Shown one piece after another: positions 58,492-64,000 of a stretch of 64,000 bases of DNA. This DNA comes from Mercurialis annua. Lineage: Eukaryota > Streptophyta > Magnoliopsida > Malpighiales > Euphorbiaceae. Made by a program: the position numbers and the translations under genes. The notes below the pieces were generated by a model. It was not told the DNA's origin and ran no database searches. It was given only the letters and a program-made list of their open reading frames with translations. Numbering within the stretch: the first letter of the stretch is position 1; every line of letters starts with the position of its first letter. The stretch lies in assembly GCF_937616625.2 (NCBI RefSeq), contig NC_065570.1, forward strand, positions 38,695,665 through 38,759,664, written 5' to 3'.

Positions 58492-61400
58492 TTTGGTTTC
58501 AAACCAAGGCCATTTGCATGCTATGTGCTTACTTTGTTATGTTGTTACTGAGTCATAGGGACTACTGCGAAATTAGGTTCATGTCTTGTCTTTGAAACGT
58601 CATCTTTTGATTTTTAAAACTTTCTTCCTACACCGATAGAATTTCGTCGAGTCAGTCATTAATTATGCCTTGATTTGATTCTTGTATTTTATTATATTGA
58701 TGTTATTTCACTTAGGTGATTTAATTGCTTTTGATTTCTCGGGAAATCTTATGTTGATAATTTTCTTTATGTTATAATTGAGTATGATGTTAATTGCCTT
58801 ATCTTAATAATTTTGTTTTTTCACTTGTGTGACATATTTTGGCTGTTATGCCTTTAATGATGTTGTTGACGCTAAATTATTTGTGAGTATTGCTGGCTCT
58901 ATCCGTGAGCTTTGATTTCTAAAAAAATTAATATTTTGACATGCTTTGACATTATTTGGGTTTAAATTATTTTTGACCGAGAAATCTTTTTCAAGTTTTG
59001 TAAATTACGTTGTTGGCCACGTATTGGTTTTAAATTACCTTAGGAAGATTGTTTTTGCCCAACAATTGTTTTGACACAAAAAGTCAAAGGGTGGTCTGGA
59101 CACGACACCCTAAAATATTATTTTCACTATCTTGCCAGAGAAATTAAAATTCGTATATTATTTGATTAAGGATTGAAAAGGGTTGTTCTTTTGAAATAAA
59201 ATGAATTTCTCGAATTCGTAAAAAATTTGAATGTTACGTCTAGTTTTTGTGTTTTCAAGATAATTGTTTTGAAATAAAATTATTTCGGTAATGCGATACA
59301 ATTTTGATGATTTAACATTATTTTTGTAATTTTACCACATTTTGGTTATCAACACTTTGGTGTTGCTGGTCTTATGCTCGTTTTGCTAGTTTTTGACTAA
59401 GCTTGTGTTTCTGAAAAGGTTGTTAAAGAATAATTGTTTTCTCACTTAGGTGAGGTGTTGATGTTGTCATTTGGAAGACGTAGAGCTTCCTATATTTGAA
59501 AGAACTGGAATTTGTATAAAATACTTTTCCGATTTTTTTTAAAATATCGTTTTATACGTTTTACAAATGGTAATTTCGGGTTCGACTTGGGTCACCCAAA
59601 TTTGGAGTTGAGCTTGGAAGTGTTGATCACTTGGCTAAATCGGTGATTTTAATTTGAGGCGTTTGGGAACAAATTTTAACCGTGTTTTATAAAGAGGTTT
59701 TTCGGGAAAATGAATTTTAAAACTTTGGGGCTCGACATTAACTTGAAATCTATTTTGTAAATGTTATCTTTCGAAATGAGTTTTGATAAATAGTTTTGAT
59801 CAATATCACATTTCGTTTTATTCTGAATTGACGTTTTGAAAATGTTATTACATGATTTAATCATTGTTCGGCTATTTAAGTTACTGCCATGTCAGTAGGA
59901 ATTTGTTGATCACATAAGATGTTCTATGCTCAATTCTTTGAAATTTATATCGGTTATCTACCTTAATGAGTAATCGTACTACTGCAAGATGCTTAAGTGC
60001 TTTTCAGATGTGTGAACAATTCTTGACATATATTATTATGTTATTATTATTGTCTCTCGTGTTTGATTAAGTTAATCCATATCAGTTTTTGTCCTCGTTG
60101 ATACCATTGTGTGGAGTAGCACGTGAAGGTATTCCTCGCTAGTTTTCTTTGGCTTAACTTTGGCATTGGTGTAGATGTAAAATTCGAACCTTTGTTTTGA
60201 CCATGCGATTAGTTTAGATTTTCTAATTGGTTTAGTTGGACTGAATATTTGGACTCTGAAATCAAAGTGATTAATTTTGTTATCAAAAAATTTGAGGAGC
60301 GATTCTCAAGAGCTGTTCTCAGATTCGAATTTCAAAATTTGTCCTTGTTAGAGGAACGTGATTTGAGTTATATTACTCACCACTGGTGGAATATTTCTTC
60401 TCATGAGTGTTCGCCTCGTGCGTGGAATTTCGAGCGTCATGCATTTCTATTTCGGGCTAGTTTGTGATAAATTGTAGTATCCAAATCTTTCGGCTTTTGG
60501 CATTCTGAAAAAGAATGTGGAAACTATGTTCGAGGTAGATCAGTGTAGTAATACACTGGTGTTTTCTTTAGGTAGGTCGGTGAAATACCAAAACTGATAG
60601 CGGAGCTGTGAAGGCGGTCGTATTGTTTGATGCCGTTGGAAAATTTTCAATTCAATTTGAGGGGGAATTCGTTATTAGGTAAATTTTAGTTTCATTGTTG
60701 ATTTTGGGTTATTTCGTTAATGACAATGCAAGATGGTGGGCTAGGATAATAGAGATGGGCAAATATGTCAAGATGGGCGAGTGCACGTCTCACACAGTGT
60801 AATGTCTAGAAAATATTTCGAGGGAAAATTGATTTCAAATGTTAACTTGTTAAAGTAATTGAAATGTTTTTATCACATAATTGTGACTAGACATGTCATG
60901 AACATGCATTTGAAATGCCACGAATAGGAAAATTCTTTGAGCATTGAGTATGATCACTAATTAAAAGAGAAATAAATAATTGATACATGCATTTAGAACA
61001 TTCGTCATGACATTAAATTATTAGGGTTGAATGCAACTCTTTGAGAATGAGAGCTGTCAGCACCCTGGCGCACAATTATGTAAAATAAATTTTTATCAGT
61101 GAGACTTTTCAAGAAAAATGTTTTGTTAGAAACTCGCGAGTTATATTGTGAAAATGGTGTTTAAAATATTTGGTTGAAACTAGGCAAATACTCTGTGATG
61201 ACGGTGGTGATTTAACATAAATTGTATTATAAGAATTTATTTTATATTGTAGGAGGATCACTATTTGGTAAATAGGAGCTATGGTCATAAGGTTGTACTC
61301 GAAGTTTAGTTGTGCTAAGTGCGGAAAAATTTGAGTTCAGATTAAAGAATTGTGTCAACTTAGAGTATGCTTTTGAGGATTTTTGATTTAAGAAAATTTG

Positions 61401-62787
61401 TTATGCTCTGCATGTCTATTTACACTGGAAAAAAATGTTTTTTAGAGAAATTTTGTTTTTACAGATTCGATTTCTGTACAAAAAGTTTTGATACCGATAT
61501 GGAAATTTTTCGTAAATAAAGGAATTCGTATTTGTGAAATTTTAACTTTTTAAAAAGTGACGAAACTTTATCAGTTTTGATTTAAAAGCGAGTTTTAAAT
61601 TTTTCTAAAGGAACAATTTTATAAAATCGTGAAATTATTTTGAAAGTAAGGTTCGGTTATGATTTCAAAATTGATCAGAGTGTTTTATTATGTTGATACG
61701 TTAAAGAACAAAAGGATTTTTCAACGAGTTAATTATTTTCGGTTCAAAGAAAAAAAAATTGTTTTGAGCATAACCAATAATCTAATTTATTGCGATTTGA
61801 TCTTAATGATCTTCGGTAGGATTCGAGGTTTTGGTGATTCAAATAAATGTCGAGGATGAAAAAATATTGCTATCAGAAGTTTAAGTTATGTATTCCTTAG
61901 AAATTGTTATGTTTTCTTACGTCTTAGTTCTCGAAGTTGATGGTATTGTCGAGGAGATCTTAGTTGGTTGAACCGAGACGATATTATTGGTGTTAGTTTT
62001 CAGCCATTATTTTTGTGAAAGCACATTTGATCTGCACGATATTTTGATTTGCTGTTAAGCTTTCTCATTTGAGGTAATTAGTATTATGACCACTATAAGT
62101 TTTATAGTGCGTAGGCGTTAAGTGATGTAAGATTATTTTCAGTAGAAAGGGCTTGTAGGTTTTCGGTTGTAGCCTTTGAGTTTGGCTTAGTAAAATTACG
62201 ATTTAAATTTTGATTTGTCTTTACACTAGTAGTATTGCTTTGGTAGTCTTTGAGACTTAAACTGTTGTTTAAAAAAAATAAAAAATTTCCTCGTTTTCCG
62301 GTTGAAAAATAAATTTTTAATTCATTCACTCGTGGTGTTTGGAGAAGTCGTTGACGTACCAAGTTGTTGAACTCTAAATTTTTCGCGTATGCGTAAAGTA
62401 ATCATTCAAATTTTCGACAAGTTTTAAATTTCAAATCGTATTTCTTAAGTTGGGAAGAATGTCCGAAAAAAGAAAATTCAGCATGTTTCCAGTTAAAGTA
62501 TATTTCGTTTCGCTTAACTCTCCTCAATTTTTAATTGTGGTAGAATTATCTGTTAGTAAGAGTTTGGTTTAAATCTTTTGAGATGGCAGTTTTATTTTTG
62601 GTTTCCGTTGAGTTGTCTCTCGGTCGTGAGTAATTTTGGGAATGAGAAATTGTTTAGTAAATTGTTTTCGTTTGTTCTGTCAAAGATGCGTTATATCGTA
62701 TTTTGAGTTATGTGTGTTTTCATACGTACTATAACTGATTTTATATTACTTCGGTTTTGTGTTAAATTCGAGGACAAATTTTTAATA
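58492..62787 (+). mobile_element. Internal region of element B, strongly decayed
   Basis: About 4.3 kb where gag and pol should lie. It is AT-rich and stop-filled in all frames. I recognise no catalytic motif. Near 62580-62660 the plus strand may carry the last relics of pol: a VLF-like triplet, then R-E, a stop, F-W-E, a stop, E, resembling the EATWE-type end seen in element A. The longest plus-strand frame (60249-60467) matches nothing I know. Confidence 0.7.
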
Positions 62788-62799
62788 AGTTGGGGAGAA
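62788..62799 (+). other. Polypurine tract of element B
   Basis: AGTTGGGGAGAA immediately before the 3' LTR. Confidence 0.85.
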
Positions 62800-64000
62800 T
62801 GTAATACCCCGTATTTTTTATCTTAAATTTTTCCGTAGAGTTTCCGATATTAAAATCGGGTCGTTGCGAATTCGTGAGTCGATTTATGGTTTAAGTAAAT
62901 TTTGGTTTGATTTGGTTCGATTTAGGTCAAGGTTCGGGTTGTGGTTCAACCAATTTTTTGGTTGAACCAAGCTCTCATTTGAACCGTTGGTCTCAAACGA
63001 GACCTGGTGTCTCGTTCGAGACATGCTTTAAATTTGCACGTCTCGTTCGAGATCGAGTTCTGCTACATGTTTAGCACGTCGTTCCTCCCTATTTCCTCGC
63101 GATTTTCTTCCAAATTCCTTATCTATGTAAGTCGTTTCTAACCCTAATTTCATTCCCCACATATCCAGAAAACCCTAGCCGTCATCTTAGCCTCTAATCT
63201 CTGGGAAATCTTTGAGCTATTCATCATCAAATTCTCATGTTCAATCGGTAAGTATTCTGTTTTTGATTCTCAGGTTTTGTTCAAAACAACACTTTGGTTC
63301 ATGATGGATATCTCCATTGTCTTATAACCAAATTGAGATCCGTCTCGTCCCAGCCGTTATAGACTCAATCTTCTTCGAGTCCGAGCTTATTTTTCGTAAA
63401 ACGGTACGTTATCTTTTCCGTTATAGCCGCCGCCGTTTTACCGTTTCCAAGTTATTTTCTATTTTGAATTCTAAAACGATACGTTCAATTTTTTGATCCG
63501 TTCACAGCCGTATGGAGATCGAATTCAGATCCGTTTCGTTCCCGTGGAAGTAGACTCGTTCCTCTTCAACTTTTTTTTTCGTTTTTGTTGAACGGTACGT
63601 AAATCAATTCGTTCTAGTTGCCATCGTTTCATCATTTTTGATTGTTCTTGGTTTCAGTTTTGCTTCTTAGTTGCTGCCGTTGGTTTGTTTCTTTGCTTTG
63701 ACTTACTTTGTTGGTCTTAGAGTGTTAACTGATTATTTTCCGATTGCTTGATGATTATTTTGTTTTACGATAGCTGAATCATTAGAGTTTGGTTTGATCT
63801 CCCGTGCTCTGTTTTGCTGCCCTCGTCCTTGTCCCATCGTGAGTCTCACTTATATTCTCAAGAATTGATTGTGTTTCCTTGGAGATGGTTAAGTGTTTGA
63901 AGTTTGTTTGTTGTTTAGGCTGCTGTTAGTTTGAGCTTCAACCGTTGGCATAGAATCTCACTTTGGAATGTTCTTGTTTAAGATTTTGCCTTATCATGTT
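62800..64000 (+). repeat. 3' LTR of element B, first 1201 bp
   Basis: Aligns with 55218-56444 at roughly 95-96% by eye, with a deletion of about 28 bp in the palindromic cluster and a mutated TATA box. It runs off the window. Confidence 0.93.

Larger units (their letters stand above)
55218..64000 (+). mobile_element. Ty3/gypsy-type LTR retrotransposon (element B), cut by the window end
   Basis: Plus strand: 5' LTR 55218-58475, PBS 58480-58491, internal region 58476-62799, polypurine tract 62788-62799, 3' LTR from 62800 to the window end. It is inserted in the satellite. The internal region (4324 bp) is too broken to translate; no frame exceeds about 86 codons. Its 3' end has the usual TTCGAGGAC...TTGGGGAGAATG lead into the LTR found in plant chromoviruses, and a faint pol end. 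It belongs to the same broad group as the solo LTR and element A by LTR termini, and is closest to the solo LTR. Confidence 0.92.

Noticed and set aside
60249..60467. 72-codon plus-strand frame in element B
   Set aside because: Sense direction inside the decayed internal region, but no recognisable gag or pol motif. Kept as part of the element only.

Overview
This window is repeat-dominated plant (almost certainly eudicot) nuclear DNA. I found no intact host gene. The evidence for a plant is the set of LTR retrotransposons: initiator-Met-tRNA primer sites (TGGTATCAGAGC), LTRs starting TGTAATACCCC and ending GGGTCGTGACA, a Ty1/copia element with recognisable protease, integrase, reverse transcriptase and RNase H remnants, and a Ty3/gypsy element with a recognisable pol 3' end. 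The species cannot be named from the sequence alone.

The host layer is a tandem satellite with a basic period of 60 bp. It occupies 4361-12271, 22013-25987 and 37406-55217, about 29.7 kb or 46% of the window. Each 60-mer is made of modules that begin GTTT and end AAC: about 20 bp (GTTTGGATTT...CGTAAC), 10 bp (GTTTGTAAAC) and 30 bp (GTTTGGCTTA...GTGAAAC). Every module joint is therefore a near-palindromic AAC|GTTT box. The left block is in one orientation. The middle block is scrambled by at least eight orientation switches. The right block carries a higher-order repeat of about 1.6 kb (roughly 27 monomers) in about seven to eight copies.

Retrotransposons have inserted into this satellite. 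(1) 1-4360 is an LTR-less partial copy of the internal region of a Ty3/gypsy element, minus strand. (2) 12272-22012 is a complete copy of the same family, minus strand, with two LTRs, PBS, polypurine tract and target duplication AAACG. (3) 25988-37405 is a minus-strand solo LTR with target duplication GTTTT. A complete but dead Ty1/copia element (28411-37041, plus strand, target duplication CGAAT) interrupts it. (4) 55218-64000 is a plus-strand Ty3/gypsy-type element, complete through the first 1.2 kb of its 3' LTR and cut by the window end. The order of events can be read directly: satellite, then gypsy insertions, then reduction of one to a solo LTR, then copia insertion into that solo LTR.

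Most short open frames here are satellite artefacts. The 60-bp period is a multiple of three and one minus-strand frame has no stop, so it reads as a 20-residue periodic peptide. The most interesting material is the satellite itself: its invertible-module architecture, the local flipping, the 1.6 kb higher-order repeat, the CpG-decay variant spectrum, and the insertion of three of three gypsy elements at module joints. A further point is a block of family-specific short palindromic words in the LTRs, just upstream of the TATA box in two of the three LTR families.
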